From positions 1 through 53,092 of the forward strand of contig JANSLP010000236.1 in assembly GCA_029298735.1 (NCBI GenBank): a stretch of 53,092 bases of DNA. Reading direction: 5' to 3'. The translations under genes were made by a program, and so were the position numbers. Source of the DNA: Ophiostoma sp. CBS 140.51. Taxonomy: Eukaryota > Ascomycota > Sordariomycetes > Ophiostomatales > Ophiostomataceae. The notes below the pieces were generated by a model. The model ran no database searches. It was not told the origin of the DNA and was given only the letters and a program-made list of their open reading frames with translations. Positions 12,402 through 25,265 of the stretch are shown piece after piece; the stretch's first letter is position 1; each line of letters begins with the position of its first letter.

Positions 12402-12409
12402 TATATATA
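12402..12409 (+). promoter_or_regulatory. TATA box of the tau55-like gene
   Basis: TATATATA lies 74 bp before the start codon at 12483, in an otherwise mixed sequence. This is close to the usual fungal TATA to ATG distance with a short leader. Confidence 0.5.
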
Positions 12410-12482
12410 GCTGGCTACGAACGTCCCCCTCAATGACACAAACAAAATACATTCGCATCATTTCGGAAAACAATCAACTGCC

Positions 12483-13566
12483 ATGTCCTTGGAAGTCATC
12501 TACGTTGTCCGCCATGGAGTATGTTCTGACTACTTTATCTTTGAAGGTCATTCACCTTGCTGACACAGGCAGTTTCGGTCCAACTGGTGCGGCGACCCAA
12601 TGCTGGGCGACGACGCGCCGCCGCAACCGCGATTACCGACCGGCAATGCGGCCGACCCAGCGCTGTCTGACTACGGCATCATTCAATCACGCGAGCTGGC
12701 GGCCCATTTGACAAAGAATACCGGCTCTGCCATGCCCGTCGAGCGCATCTACTGCAGCCCTTACTACCGCTGCTTGGAGACGGTGCAGCCGTTGGTCAAC
12801 ACGTTGACCGAGGCGGACGGCGGAAAGACGAAGGAGGTTGTCCGCTGCGAGCCCGGCCTGGTCGACTGGTTTGGTCCATTGCCGTTCAAGCACCCGCAGC
12901 CGCTGCCGGCCGCTGAGCTGCGCGACCGCTTCTTCCCGTGGATCGATGCTGCCTACATACCCTCGGTTGGAGGGCCATCGCCGGAGGGCGAGTCCATGGC
13001 ACTGCTGCACGCCCGCCTGGCGGCTGTTGTGGGCAGTATTGTCCGTCAGTGCGACGCCGAGGGTGTGCGGTCGGTGCTTCTCTGCACGCATGCGGCGCCG
13101 ATTATTGCATTAGGCCGTGTGCTCACAGGCCAAGTGCCGGCCGATGTCGGGGCGGAGGACTTTGGCGTCTTCACGTGTGGCCTGACTACGTACCGGAGGA
13201 GGCAGCAACCGCCTGTGGCCATCGACCCATCGACAACCTTTTCATGGGACGACCCGCAGAAGATCTTATCGACACAGACATGGACACACGGTCGCGGTGT
13301 CGGTGGTGGTTGGGATTGCGCAGTCAGCTGTGACTGCAGTTTTCTCAGCGGCGGCGAGGAGCGTGGATGGTGAGTCCCTTTCCCCCTGATTTAATCACTT
13401 TGTTTCCATACAGAGTACATGTCTGACGTTGAACAGGAAATTCAGTGCCGATGACGAAGACCCTGCCACGCTAGAACGCCGGCGCAACGATACTGTGGTT
13501 GATTCCGGGCTGGAACTGGGCGTTGTTGTCAAGGGACGGACGAAACGAGTTACCGCGTCGACGTAA
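12483..13566 (+). CDS. Histidine-phosphatase-fold protein of the TFIIIC tau55 (Tfc7) type
   Basis: Three exons, 12483-12518, 12573-13369 and 13437-13566, give 320 aa. Exon 1 encodes only the first 12 residues, ending in the catalytic RHG (10-12; phospho-acceptor His11). Exon 2 continues with FRSNW, a signature of this fungal branch, then SPYYRCLETVQP and CTHAAP with the second catalytic His185. The C-terminal FLSGGEERGW..F matches the stretch after the phosphatase domain in yeast Tfc7. Without splicing at 13370 the frame stops at once, which supports the last intron. Yeast Tfc7 is about 435 aa and contacts tau95 through its C-terminus; its paralogue YNL108C is about 270 aa. At 320 aa this gene could be either a RNA polymerase III factor subunit or a stand-alone phosphatase. 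Both catalytic His are present, so activity is possible. Confidence 0.88.
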
Positions 13567-14798
13567 ATGTTTACTGTAAAAAGAAGCAACAAGAAAGAAT
13601 ACAGTCTCATTATCATCACAGTCTCCTCTGTTCCGTCCGTATCATCCAAAGGCGTTACGACTATTTCAACCCATTGGCGCCGTTGCGGTCGTAGAGAAGA
13701 AAAAGCCTGTGTTCTCAGGAGCAACCATGATGTACAGCAAATGACCCACATCAGATCAAAACAGTTATCCGATGACTGGTCGGCTCGGCTGCACAGCACG
13801 AAAAAAAAATATGAAGATCTTCTCGTCTCCCCTCATTTACGTCTGAAAGGTCTGGCACAAATTCCACCAATCGTTTGTACAAAATACAAAGCATTTCAAG
13901 ACTAATGTGTGGCTTCGTGCGTACCTGACTTTACGAGAATAGCTGTCTTTGCCCTAAATTTCGATGAATCTCGCAAAATCTGTGGCAGGATCCTTGGACT
14001 AAAGACGAGGTCAGAGAGCGCTTGCGCCGAAATTACCGTGTTGAGGTTAGAGCATCGGCACGATGTAACGGGCAAGTCCCAAAGCAGGAAGCAAGCACGC
14101 GACCAAAGTCAAGACTCGGTTAAGGTAGGAAAACGAATCCTTCGCGTGAAAAGTGCCTCCCAACGGAGACTTTTTGGCCGACGACAGCGAATATAGGCCA
14201 TTTTCCCGAGTGGGGACGCCCAAGAAACCGAGAACAAGGCTGAAAGAAGCTTGATTCGGCGGATGTTCTTGGCAGGGTAAGGGGTGTTGGGAAAGGGAAG
14301 CTGCAAAAATGTCAAAATTTGGCAAAGTGAATGACGAGAGCTTCGTTTCCAGTCAAAATCGGCGAAACATGGCCTTTATGAGCACAAATGGGGAGCAAAT
14401 TCGCGAAAGCAACTTGAGAGCAACCCGTGGTCAATTGTCCAACTGGGGTCCCCGCGAAACAACATAACCCGTGGACATGTTTTTTCTTCTTCTCCCCGCA
14501 AGTTGACGACCTTCCCCGGGGTTTCCCCGCCTGCTGTCAAGATGATAGACATGTGGAGAGCACCCAACCGTCGGCAATAAACATGTCGTGGAAAAAAAAG
14601 AAGATAAGACGTCGGCCATGGACCGGCAAATCGATCGTCTTTTTCTGCTTCCCACGTAGCTCTTCTCGTTTTCGCTTTCATCATTGACACGACACCAGCT
14701 TCGTGAGACGCTGTTCTTACGACTATTTCCTCTCTTTGAGCCTTCCCCGTCAACTATCTTCCGTCTGGTCCCTTATTCTCGTTTCTTTTCAGCTCACC
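13567..14798. other. Intergenic region and leader of the sugar permease
   Basis: No gene is seen. Frames of up to 125 aa occur on both strands but lack motifs. The last 150 bp before 14799 are pyrimidine-rich, as expected for a fungal promoter and 5' leader. Confidence 0.6.
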
Positions 14799-16587
14799 AT
14801 GTCATCTGTAAAGACGGGAAACGGTGGGGAGGTCATGACGCCGGTCCCTGTCGACAATGTCGAAACTATCGACCAGGACGCCATCGAGGTCGTCACGCAA
14901 GAAGAAGCCGCTATGGATGAGGCCAAGGCCACCCATGCCATGATTGGCTTTGCCAAATCGGCAACCGAAAAGGAACACAAGATGACTCTGCGTGAAGGTC
15001 TCCGCCTCTACCCCAAGGCCGTTGCTTGGAGTCTCCTGATTAGCACTTGCATCGTCATGGAAGGCTACGATCTCACCCTCATCAACAACTTTTACGGCTT
15101 CGCACCCTTCAATCGCAAGTTTGGCCAGCTCACGGCCTCGGGTGACTACCAGGTGCCTGTGCGCTGGCAGACGGGCCTCAGCAACGGTGCCAACTGCGGT
15201 GAACTTATCGGCCTGTTGTTCAACGGCATTGTTTCTGAACGCTTCGGCTACCGGTATACAGTGATTGGATGCCTGGTCGCCATCTCGGGGTTCATTGCCA
15301 TTTTCTTTACCGCGCAGACTCCCGGCGCCCTTTTGGCCGCTGAAATTTTGTGTGGTATTCCCTGGGGTGTCTTCCAGACGCTGACTATTACGTACGCCTC
15401 TGAGGTGTGCCCCGTGGCCCTGCGGGGCCACTTGACCACCTACGTCAACGCTTGCTGGGGCATTGGCCACGTCATTGGCATCGGTGCTATCCTGGGTGTC
15501 CTGAACCGGACAGACGAGTGGGCATACCGGATTCCCTATGCTCTGCAATGGATGTGGCCAGTGCCGCTCATTGTCGGTGTGGCGTTTGCGCCCGAGTCGC
15601 CGTGGTGGCTGGTGCGCAAGGGCCGGCTGGCGGATGCCAAAAAGTCCCTTCTCCGCCTCACAAGCGCAAAGCATGCTAGCAACGAGGACGGCGGGTTTGA
15701 CCCCGACGAGACCATTGCCATGATGGTTCACACCACTGCCATTGAAGAGAATGTCACTAGCGGTGCCAGTTATCTTGACTGCTTCAAGGGCAGCAACCTC
15801 CGCCGCACCGAAATCGTGTGCATGGTCTGGGCCATTCAAAATCTGAGCGGTGATTCTTTCAGCAACTACTCGACCTATTTCCTCGAACAGGCCGGACTCG
15901 ACTCCCACAAGGCCTACGACTTTGCCATGGGTCAATACTGCTTCAACATTGTGGGCGTGCTGGGTGCGTGGGCATTGATGTCTTTTGGTATTGGCCGTCG
16001 GTCCCTCTATCTCTACGGTCTCTGTGGCCTCTGCGTTATGCTGATTGTTATGGGCTTCCTGGGCCTTGTTCCGGAGTCACATCGTAACCAGGGCTCCATT
16101 GCCACTGGCAGCATGATGTTGGGCTGGGCCCTCTGCTACCAGTTGACAGTGGGAACGGTGTGCTACTCTCTGGTGGCGGAGATCTCGACTCGCCGTCTAC
16201 AAATTAAGACCGTCGTCATTGGCAGAGTTCTTTAGTACGTATATCCCTTCCCTTGAAGTTTAAAGTCGCCTACTAACATTCCGTAGTATCATCGTCGGCA
16301 TCGTTTGCAGCGTGCTCACGCCTTACATGCTTAACCCTGAGGCTTGGAACTGGCGCAATTTTGCCGGTTTCTTCTGGGGCGGTATGTGCTTTTTGTGCGT
16401 CGTCTACACCTACTTCCGTGTTCCAGAGCCTACCGGCCGTACCTTTGCCGAGCTCGACGTTCTCTTTGAGCAGGGTATCTCAGCCCGTAAATTCAGCACA
16501 ACAAAGGTTGATGTGTTTGCCCACAGCGTCAACTCGGATGTCTTCCGCCAGTACAAGCACGATATTGATGTTGCCCATGTTGATTAG
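14799..16587 (+). CDS. MFS sugar permease, maltose/alpha-glucoside type
   Basis: Two exons, 14799-16234 and 16287-16587, encode 578 aa; the 52 bp intron has a TACTAAC branch site. The first in-frame ATG is 14799, after a CT-rich leader. An acidic cytosolic N-terminus of about 75 residues precedes the first membrane helix. Family signatures include MEGYDLTLINNFYG in helix 1, FGYRYT between helices 2 and 3, the SEVCP..LRG loop after helix 4, PESPWWLVRKGR at the start of the central loop, and VPEPTGRTFAELD after helix 12. This set is typical of proton-coupled alpha-glucoside permeases such as yeast Mal and Agt1 proteins, so import of maltose-like disaccharides across the plasma membrane is likely; the exact sugar cannot be read from sequence. 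A polyadenylation-like AATAAA lies at 16731. Confidence 0.92.
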
Positions 16588-18008
16588 ATGGAAAGGAAAG
16601 GCATATATCGCAAAATATTTCACGAGTGAGCTTGGCACGTTTGGAATGGATGGGGAGAGGTCAGAGCTTTTTTGTTTACTAGAAGAGACGCATGTACTTG
16701 TGTACGCTGCTGCTGGTGGTCGCAGTTGGAAATAAAATATTTTGATAATGCGCAATGCGAAATGAATACTACAAAAGTAAGTCATTGTGTGGCAGTAACA
16801 ATGCGAGAATGAAATAATCTCGAACCGGTTGGACTCTTTCGTTTAGTAATTATTGTGTCGATGCACCATACGTCGTAACTCAATATCGCAAGTCAAAATT
16901 TTGTGGTGAAAATTTCCGGCAGTCAGCAAAAAAGGTATTAATTAGGGAAAGCCGACAGGCACTGAAGAGCCCAAAGTCGTCCTGTTTTGGCAGTTTTCTC
17001 CTACGTCGTAATGAGGAAGACGGCGAAAGATTCCGACAGGGGAAGGAGCGAGTGGCTCGCGCGGAGATAAACTCCAAATGTTCCCCAGAAGTGATGCACC
17101 TCGCCGAAAACATCAGGCATTTCCCCATACTCTGAATCATCGTCGCATATCTTATCGAAAAGGGCATGGTGCAATGATTGGAAAATCCGGGGTAAACAAT
17201 CAAGACAGTGGCCTTTGCTTCCCATGAGGCGCCTTCTCCACGTAAAACACCAAATTGGGGGAATATTACGAACATGACGAAAATCGGCGATTTGCTCCTT
17301 TCTTGTAATTGTTACTGCTCGGATATATTTGCCTTAAGGAAACAAAACTGGTTTCCAATCGTTTCCAGTAAAAATAACCGATTACGGCAAGAACACTGTT
17401 ATGGGTGGTTTTCCCCGTGTTACAATACTGGATATCTTACGGGTTATGAACATAACCAGACAAATTTGTTGACACACATATCTTTGAGACCAAAACAAAA
17501 GACGAGTAGTCTGTTGTGTTTGGGTTGTCAATGTTCTTTTTAGCCTGAGTTAATCGAACGAAGTTTTTTGTTATTTTTTTTTCTAAAAAAGGGAAATATG
17601 TTTTATTCTTTTTCTTAAATAAACAAACAGAACACGTAAATAATGGAAAGAAAACACTACGCTGAAAACAAAGAAACGAAACAGATGACAACTTAGAAGA
17701 GTGTGTAATGATATCGAGTAAAGGGCTTTTTACTTGCCTCTTTTACAAATTACTTGCATGGCACCTTTACCATTGGGCATGGCCAGAAAAATGTCCAAAA
17801 GTGACTTCGGTGTCTACAACGGTGCAATACTTTTGTGTTGAGGTGATGCTGTAAAATAAAGAAAATCATGTATTAAATTACTAAAGAATGAAAACTGTAA
17901 GGTCAACCTCATAGGCACTGATGCCCTGCTCACCGACGTCCCCTTGTCATCGTATAGGTGTGCCCTGCACACGGCTTCCTGTAACTGATATATATGTTTG
18001 TACTACAT
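16588..18008. other. Convergent intergenic region
   Basis: The stretch lies between the 3' ends of the MFS and OPT genes. It is AT-rich, particularly 17200-17900, and I see no gene in it. AATAAA at 16731-16736 is a plausible 3' end signal for the MFS transcript. Confidence 0.65.
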
Positions 18009-20504
18009 TTACTCTGCCACCGGGCACAGATCGTAGTATCCGTCGGCGTTGTTGCCCCACCAGTTGGGGAACACAACCGTCTTGCCACCGGCGCCGTAGA
18101 CGGCAAACGACAAGATGAACAGGACCAGCAGAATGGCACCGTCCCAGGCACCCGTGACCATGTACATATAGTTCTTGAAGATCCGGGGCTTGTAGTTGCG
18201 CAGGTAGTACTGGCAAAAGAAGCCGGCACCGAGCTGGCTAAAGATGACGCAGGTCTGCGACTGGTTGTAGGGGATGAAGCCGGCGTACTGGATGAACTGG
18301 GGCAGGTTGATGGTGGACAGCTGGAAGCCGCGGATGGTGGGCTTGACGCGCGAGATGGCCCAGTGGAGGACAACAATGCCGGCACCTATGGCCAGGCCAA
18401 TGGGGACCAGCTGGTAGATGGTACCGGCCTGGTACAGGTACTTGGACAGGGCCCAGGAGGCGGCGTTGGTGTTGTAGGACTGGATGGTGGCGCCGGACCA
18501 GGCCGCACTGCCGTTGCCGCTGACCAGCAGCTCGCGGTTCCCAGTCACAATGGCAATCATGACACCGTACGAAACGAAGCCGCCCAGGACAGTGCCGTAG
18601 ATCTGCGTGAGGAACATGGTGCGTGGCGGGATCTTGAGGTACTCGCCGAGCTTGAGGTCGTTACAGAGGTTGACCGTGTTGGCGATCATGACGTGCGACC
18701 AGGCAGCAAAGTACATGTTGCCGACAGGGCGGCCGGGCACAGCAAGACCAGCAATCATCTTGGAGAGGTTATTAGTTGCGATACCGTTACCATATCTGGC
18801 GTAAAGAAGGGTCGAAAGAGGAGCAAAGAAGGCGCCGACAATCAGGGACACAATATAGGCCCAAACGGGAAGGGTGACGTTTTCCTTGGTGACTACGACA
18901 ATGCCAAGGACGAAGCTGACAACGAGCACGAAAACGTACCACCAAGCCGGCACCTCAGCGTAGTGCTTCTCCATGTGGGCATGGTGAGGGTCGGTGGGCG
19001 TCTTGCGTTTGGAATCCTTGAAAGCCTTGATGGTATCGCCGCCCCAGAAGAGGACACAGTGGGCAGCCAGAGCGCCAATTGCGGCGTTGGCAATAAACAG
19101 GGCATAGGCGAAGCTAGCGGCCAGACGGGGCGGGCCGTACTTGGCCAGAGCCGACTCGTCCAAAACACCCTTCACAAAGACTTGGGACACTGGGTAGGCG
19201 GTACCGTTCTCGGACCGTAGCGAGGTCGACATGAAGGGGAAGCTCTTGGCGTTCCAGCCGTTGCCGTAGTAGATGGCGAGCATGACGATGTAGCAGACGA
19301 AGAAGCCGGCGGCCATGTGGGCCTGGAGGACCAGAGGGAGGGAGGTGGTGTACGATTGGATCTGACCTTGTTAGTAGTGCATATTGAAAAGAAAACGAAA
19401 AATGGCAGAGAAAGTACAACATACGTATTGCCAGTCAAAAGAAAAGTTGAACAGTCCGAGACCCTCGTTGTTGAGTGAGCCACCAAAGAGGTTGGTGAGA
19501 ACGGCGGCCTTGCTGCCAGTGGTCTTCATGGCGGCCAAGCAGGGGATGGAAACACTGTTGAGCCATGGGAAGATGTAGGCCGGCAGGAACTCGTAGGCCG
19601 TCATGGACGCAAAAGCAATCCAGAAAGCACGGAGGGGACCACTGCTGGCCACCTTTTGCCAGTGGAGACCCTGCAGAGTCTTGACCGTGGGCAATGTACC
19701 CCAGTACACGGACTCGACGTGCCACACGGCAATGGGACGTAGGACACCAGCGAGACCGTAGCCGAAGAGACCAATGGAAATAGTGGCCAGCACAATCGTA
19801 GTAGCCGAGAGAGGGAGGTCATAAAAGAGGTCCTGGGCGGCGAAGACAAGAGACACGGCCGACGCGTTGGCGGCCGACGTCGCAGTGATGGAGCACACGG
19901 CATGCTCCTTGAGCTGCCAGGGACCCGGGTTGATAAACTTGATGATGCGGATGTACAGAGGGGGCTTCTCGTTAGGATCAGAGCCCTCAGGACGGGATTC
20001 GCGCCATTTGGCAAGCTGGAGGTCGCCGCGAGGGAGAACCGCAGCCCAAGCCTTACCGAGGAAGTATGCGATGAGCACGACGAACGTGCCGGAGATGGAG
20101 GCCGCAGTGGCCTTGAAATTGTAAATTTGAGTAAGAACGGCCTGGAATGCGGACAGAACTGTCGCAAGGACCAAGCTGCGGAAGGTCAGGGACGCGTCAA
20201 AGTCGTCGCGGAGGGGGAGCAGATGGGTGGAGGCGTCTTTGCCGGAAATAATGATGGCATCGTCGTCGTAGGTGCCGTCGGCATTGGCAAAGTCCTGGAC
20301 AGAGTCGGAACCGGAGTCGGCCCCTACGACACCCTTTTCGTTGACGGTGCCGACATTGTCGTTGTTGGTGTGGGAGTCTTGGCTACCGAGTTCGGTGATG
20401 GCGGCGCCGACGGCCTTCTTCTCCGACGGCAACGTGTGCGAAGCCGTGGGCGACATGTCGGCGCCACTGCCCGTATCGGGCGTCGGCCCGTCGTCGTGGG
20501 CCAT
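18009..20504 (-). CDS. Oligopeptide transporter (OPT) family protein
   Basis: Two exons on the minus strand, 20504-19425 and 19361-18009, give 810 aa; the 63 bp intron has GTATGT, CTAAC and CAG in phase 0. The first 100 residues are hydrophilic and probably cytosolic. The OPT core begins with RDDFDASLTFRSLVLA (about 99-114). The family hallmark NPGPW..KEH is at 192-201. Further hallmarks are NEGLGLFNFSFDWQ before the intron, the SKMIAGL segment, GNMYFAAWSH, LKLGEYLKIPPR, and the long hydrophobic C-terminal half ending near NWWGNNADGYYDLCP. OPT carriers import small peptides, glutathione or siderophore-type chelates with protons at the plasma membrane; substrate is not predictable here. It faces the MFS gene tail to tail, so they share no promoter. 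Confidence 0.92.
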
Positions 20505-20735
20505 TTCGAGGGTAGTGGAGGGGGTTGTAATGAAATTGTGTCAAGTAAAAATAGTGACGAAAAGAAGCAGTGATATGCTTCACTGATACATGAAATAGCT
20601 CATATGTATGCCGTGTAAGGTGAATGATAAGAGAAAAAAAAAAGTACTCGAGTCTCGTTGCACAGTGTAAATAAAGTCTGTCTCCGTTTGCCGACGATCA
20701 CTTTTTTGTTGGACAGACACGGGAGAGCGCCGAGT

Positions 20736-20743
20736 ATTTTATA
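20736..20743 (-). promoter_or_regulatory. Candidate TATA box of the OPT gene
   Basis: On the minus strand this reads TATAAAAT, about 230 bp before the start codon. Only sequence and distance support it. Confidence 0.4.
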
Positions 20744-23700
20744 CAATGCAGGGAGCTATGTGCATGGATGTAAATCAAATGTAAATCGTCTGCAAGGTCG
20801 TGCGCGTGGTGTTACGGGCCAGTGTACGTCGTAGTTTGCAAGGTATGTGTGGGAAAGACATGCGAACGACATGGGCCGAGATGTCGTGATTGACATGGTG
20901 GGTTCCAACGTCCCGTTTTTCGCCTTCCAGTTTTATGGTTCATTTTTTATTTCATCGCATACTATTTTGTTGTTGTCTAACCTCCTTCTATGTTCATCCA
21001 GCTCTCGTGTTAATCGGGTTGTTGACCTGTTCCGGCCTCTTTTCCTCTTGCATCTCAATTCATGTGCATGCAAACTTCGCAATCGGTCCGTGGTCCTGGG
21101 TTGTGTGTCCCTGTGCCACAAAAATACACCAAAAATGGTCGTCCTAACGTGTCTGTGCATCCCCACGATGTGTCTGTCTCGCCTTGCCTTTGGCCCTGTG
21201 CATGTTAAGCTTTGGACAAGCGAGTTTATTCACTGCCGCTCTATCTTTATTTTTTCTTCTTATCTGTGTGCGTAGTACCCTCCTTCGCATTGCTCGGTTG
21301 GTATTGCCATCTCACCACGCCGTGTGCCAACATGCATCCCATTTTTTTGTTCTCCGTCAGTCTTTCGCTTGTTGTGACCTTTCATGTTGCCCCTCACTCC
21401 TCTGGCTTTCATACATCCTATTTTCTTTCTCATCCCATCTCTTTCCGTGCTCACCTTGGTCGATGGTGCAATCACTACCGTGACCGTGATGCGATGCCGT
21501 GGTAATATGGAACTGGCCACTGGCGGGTCGGTTCGACAAAACAGATTCCATAAAGCCCCGTCAAGAGTCTGACCTCCTTCCTCTTTTAATATAATACACT
21601 TTTAGTAGTGAAAAAGGGGTGTGGAGCGTAGCCGTTGGGTAGACTCGTGCTTAGAGATGGAGACTGGGGCCACGATGGAGACAGTTGGAAGAGAGAGACA
21701 GACATGATACGGAAAGAAAGGGACCTTTCAACAGCAACAGTGAGCCCCATGCGCATCCTGTATCATTTCTCTTCTTCTGCGATACGTGGAATGCCACGTT
21801 GTAACAGCCCTGCTCGTACCTTAAGGCCCCGTCGAGTCGAGTCTGTTGGGCTACATAGTAGTACTCAGTAATGAGATCCGTTTTATTTTTCTTTTACCAC
21901 TTCTTTAATCCACTGGACAGAACCAGGAAGCGATCCGCACCACGAGGTCAAGGATATGCCAGCACGACAGGGACACACAGAATCTCCTATCCGTGGAACC
22001 GAGACGGTGATGCAGAGCACAAAAATTATAATTCATAAAAATGTTGTCCTCTGATTGGACTACTGATGTTTTTCCAATGGGAGGGATTCTGCCAGAAAAG
22101 GGTAAAGAGAGGGAAATAAGGAGAATAAAAGTGGATACTAGACTCTGTTGTTCCTCCCATTGCGGTACCAATCGCATTGCTATCTTTAGAGTACGGACTA
22201 CGGCGTGCGGCCGTCTACGTCCCGCCTTCTCGTGCATTGGAGTATCCCTGCTTCCCTCACTGCAACCAGGGCCTTCTACCAGCTGCCTCTTCGGGAACTC
22301 CCCGCCGCCGCTCTCGATGCCGTTCGATGCTGCAAAATGTAGCTTTTGATGGGTCCCAGCTGATACGCCTTATGGCGCTACGATGACGATAAGGTTGGTT
22401 CTTTGTTTTGTTTGGCCAGTTTAAACTTCGTCCCCTGGTTGATCAACTTTCAAGACACAAAAAATTCACTGAACGTTCCCGAAAACCCGCCAAAGTGGGC
22501 TTCCCCGTGTTTGCCATGGCCTAACTCGACACTCCTCTCTTTCCTCTACTAAGTATAAATTGTCTCTGTCTTTTTGTAGTGGATTTACTCGTCTCATTTT
22601 CTTCCACTTTACGCCTCTTCATTTTGTGTGGACCTCCTCCCAACTGCCATTTCGGGCTTTGTAGCGCCCGCTCACTAACCCGTAACACGTCTAAGTCGCC
22701 CCCAAGCGTCTGGACCCTGTTTGCACGCAATCGTGCACTTTGTCCGCAAAGGGAAGGTAGGGCGATCACAAAGAGGTTCATCGCGGTCGGGATCGCTCTT
22801 GTCGTGCTAACGGGACTCGTTTTGACCTTACTTTTGCCGTACTCTTTTGTCTCCCACCCTGCTTTCTCCGACGTCTTCTCCGACAGCTCGGACTAAATGA
22901 AGTGCCCGTTGCTCGCACCTTTTTCTCAATCCCACCTATCGCCGACAAGATTAAAGCACGCCACGGACGACTTTCGCCAGCCGTCAAAATAGACGGTACA
23001 CTCATTTGCTAAATCTGCTCTGCTAATACGACACTGCAACTCCGCGGTTTATCGCTTGCCGTCCGAGTCGATTGCTCGCCGTCGCGACTCATTCGGACGG
23101 CCCTCGAATCGTCTGCCAGCCGCCATGAACTGCAATGTGAAGTGTATGCGCCGTAGGGCCAAGGATGTCCCGCCTGCAGCCACGGATCACGGTCCACGAG
23201 CTTGTTTTCTTGTCTGCAACCCTTCTCGCTAACATGCATCTATCCTTCCACATGTTCCCCACTCTCCATCCACTACCTTCTGGTCGTCTTTTCGACCTTC
23301 TCTCTTCGTCCCCGTCTCACCTCTTTTTCAGTGTCGCCACCTCATAACGCGATCAAAGCTCATCGTTTTCGGCCTCTGCTTTTTGCATGTTCTCATCATC
23401 CTTGTCACACTTTTGGTAGCACTTTCGCAGCCCTTTGTTTTCTTCACCTTCCTATTTCCACCGCCCATCCCACCGTTCCCCAGCCTAGGTGAGAAATAAA
23501 ATGGAAGAGGGCGAATAACAACGACGCCTTTCAAAAACATCAAAAAAAAGTTCCTAGTGCCAAGAACCAAGCATCCCATGAATCAGCGAAATCCACCTCG
23601 AATGGCTTGACAAGGGGGGGAATGAAAATGCAATGCAAGCGACTGCCACACTGCGGCAACTTTGCACGGCTAACGGCAATGAAAACAAAAAGTAGTGTGC

Positions 23701-24170
23701 CCATACGTGCGCTCTTGCATTGGTCTCTTCTCCCGTTCTCCGTGCCGACTCTAGCCTGCACGCCACACTTTAATATCTACTGTGTAGCATCGAGACAAGA
23801 GCAATGGTCGATGCTTCACTCTATTAAGCTTTTGTCTGCTACTCGTTAATCAATTGCTAAAAGTGTTGTAAATTCCCCTAATTGATGCTTGGCATGATAT
23901 CCTCCGTATTCCAAAGATCGTCGCATAGACCAACTGTGCTCCGACGGAGAAATGAAGGTCACCGTGGGGCGATCATAGGACCCATTTATTATGACGCCTT
24001 ATCGTATTCGTGGTTTTGTTGCGACGTATCTGCGATGCTCATTTCCCCATATTTTTTACCTCACTTCTCATTTGCTCCTTTGTCCATAAAAGCGAAACGT
24101 GGTGGGCGAGGGGTCACTGGATAATTTGATGGCAATGGAACACTGATAGAATTGGACGAAGCGGACGAAT

Positions 24171-24186
24171 ATGCATAATTATGCAT
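24171..24186. repeat. Perfect 16 bp palindrome
   Basis: ATGCATAATTATGCAT is its own reverse complement, in AT-rich DNA. It may be a dimer-binding site (two ATGCAT halves) or simply an AT-rich accident. Confidence 0.85.
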
Positions 24187-25265
24187 TGCATTGATGGATA
24201 TTCATAATAAACGGCCGGTATCAATATTAAGAGCGTGTGGTCCTTAGTAAAAGATCTTTCTGGGAGTAAAATTTAAATCTTACAGTGGAAAAAATGCCAC
24301 TACTAGTTCTTGACACAGCAGGGGATGTCGATGTAGCGGAGACTGATTTAAGCTGGTTTATTGGAGGTGGAAATATGAATGATCATAAAAAATCAAACCA
24401 CGAGAGACTACAAATATTGACCATTTTTATTCGAGGTATAATGCTCTAATCGAAATAAAGATATCGCGATTAGAAAAGTGTCAGCAGTAATGTCAATAAA
24501 CGTTGTGTTGCTACTGTGAAGGGTGCGGAGAGTGCGCCTCGACGTGAGCAATTCTGACATAAGACATCAATTTGAACGAACAAAATTTTCACTGCTCAGA
24601 CTCAGATAAAGGCCCGTCCCGTGACTAATCTTGCACTTTACACCTAACCTTTCTTCACAGCTGCTGACACGACATCAGATCGTACAGCATCGTATCGAGT
24701 CGTTTTTGATCCGCGATGGGTGTGGAGCGACCTTTTTGCAGCTGAATGTGGATCTGAAAAAAAAACGCGGGGAAATGCCTCCAAGATGTTCAATATGTCG
24801 TTGAAATAAGAATCTTGTGACCAAAAGGAGGCAAACGTCGTCCCAATCGGCTGGTTTTCGGGGAGCCACCACGGGAAGGCAAGGCACATTCAAAGACGAT
24901 CGTCTTCTTGGCAAACTCGTGGGAGACATAAAGATCCAATACATTCAACGGCAGAAAACGAAGGTGACAGGGCATCCTGACAGCTTCATGTCAACGATCG
25001 CACATGAACTGTTGCAATAGGTAATTTTGGTGGTGGATGTGGACGGTGCACGGTGGTCCGTTAGGTGGTGCAGGTAAGATCGGGCCAACAACCTCCGTAG
25101 CGGCGAAAACGAGGAATATGGGGTTCCGAGATCCTTCCCACCTCTGCAAACCTGCCTTATTAATATGTCCGTTGATTCAGACTATATTTTATCTAAAGAT
25201 GAAAGGGTTCTGTTCTAGAATACATAAAAGATCCAAGGATGGTCTTAAGAATGCAGAAATCAAAT

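Larger units (their letters stand above)
11899..12482. other. Intergenic region with hairpin and promoter
   Basis: No gene is visible. The stretch contains the inverted repeat at 12159-12210 and a clear TATA element at 12402-12409 serving the downstream plus-strand gene; its left end would be the upstream side of the broken minus-strand gene. Confidence 0.6.

Noticed and set aside
14802..15935. 377-codon minus-strand frame
   Set aside because: Lies wholly antisense to the sugar permease and lacks domain signals.
17994..19220. 408-codon plus-strand frame
   Set aside because: It is antisense to the OPT gene; its Gly/Val/Asp-rich composition is the shadow of GC-biased codons on the other strand.
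22579..22896. 105-codon plus-strand frame ending in a hydrophobic stretch
   Set aside because: Starts at GTG in leader-like DNA; the hydrophobic end (ALVVLTGLVLTLLLP) could be chance in T/C-rich sequence and no ATG or upstream exon could be linked.
24294..24449. 51-codon plus-strand frame
   Set aside because: AT-rich, with codon use unlike the confirmed genes and no similarity I recognise.
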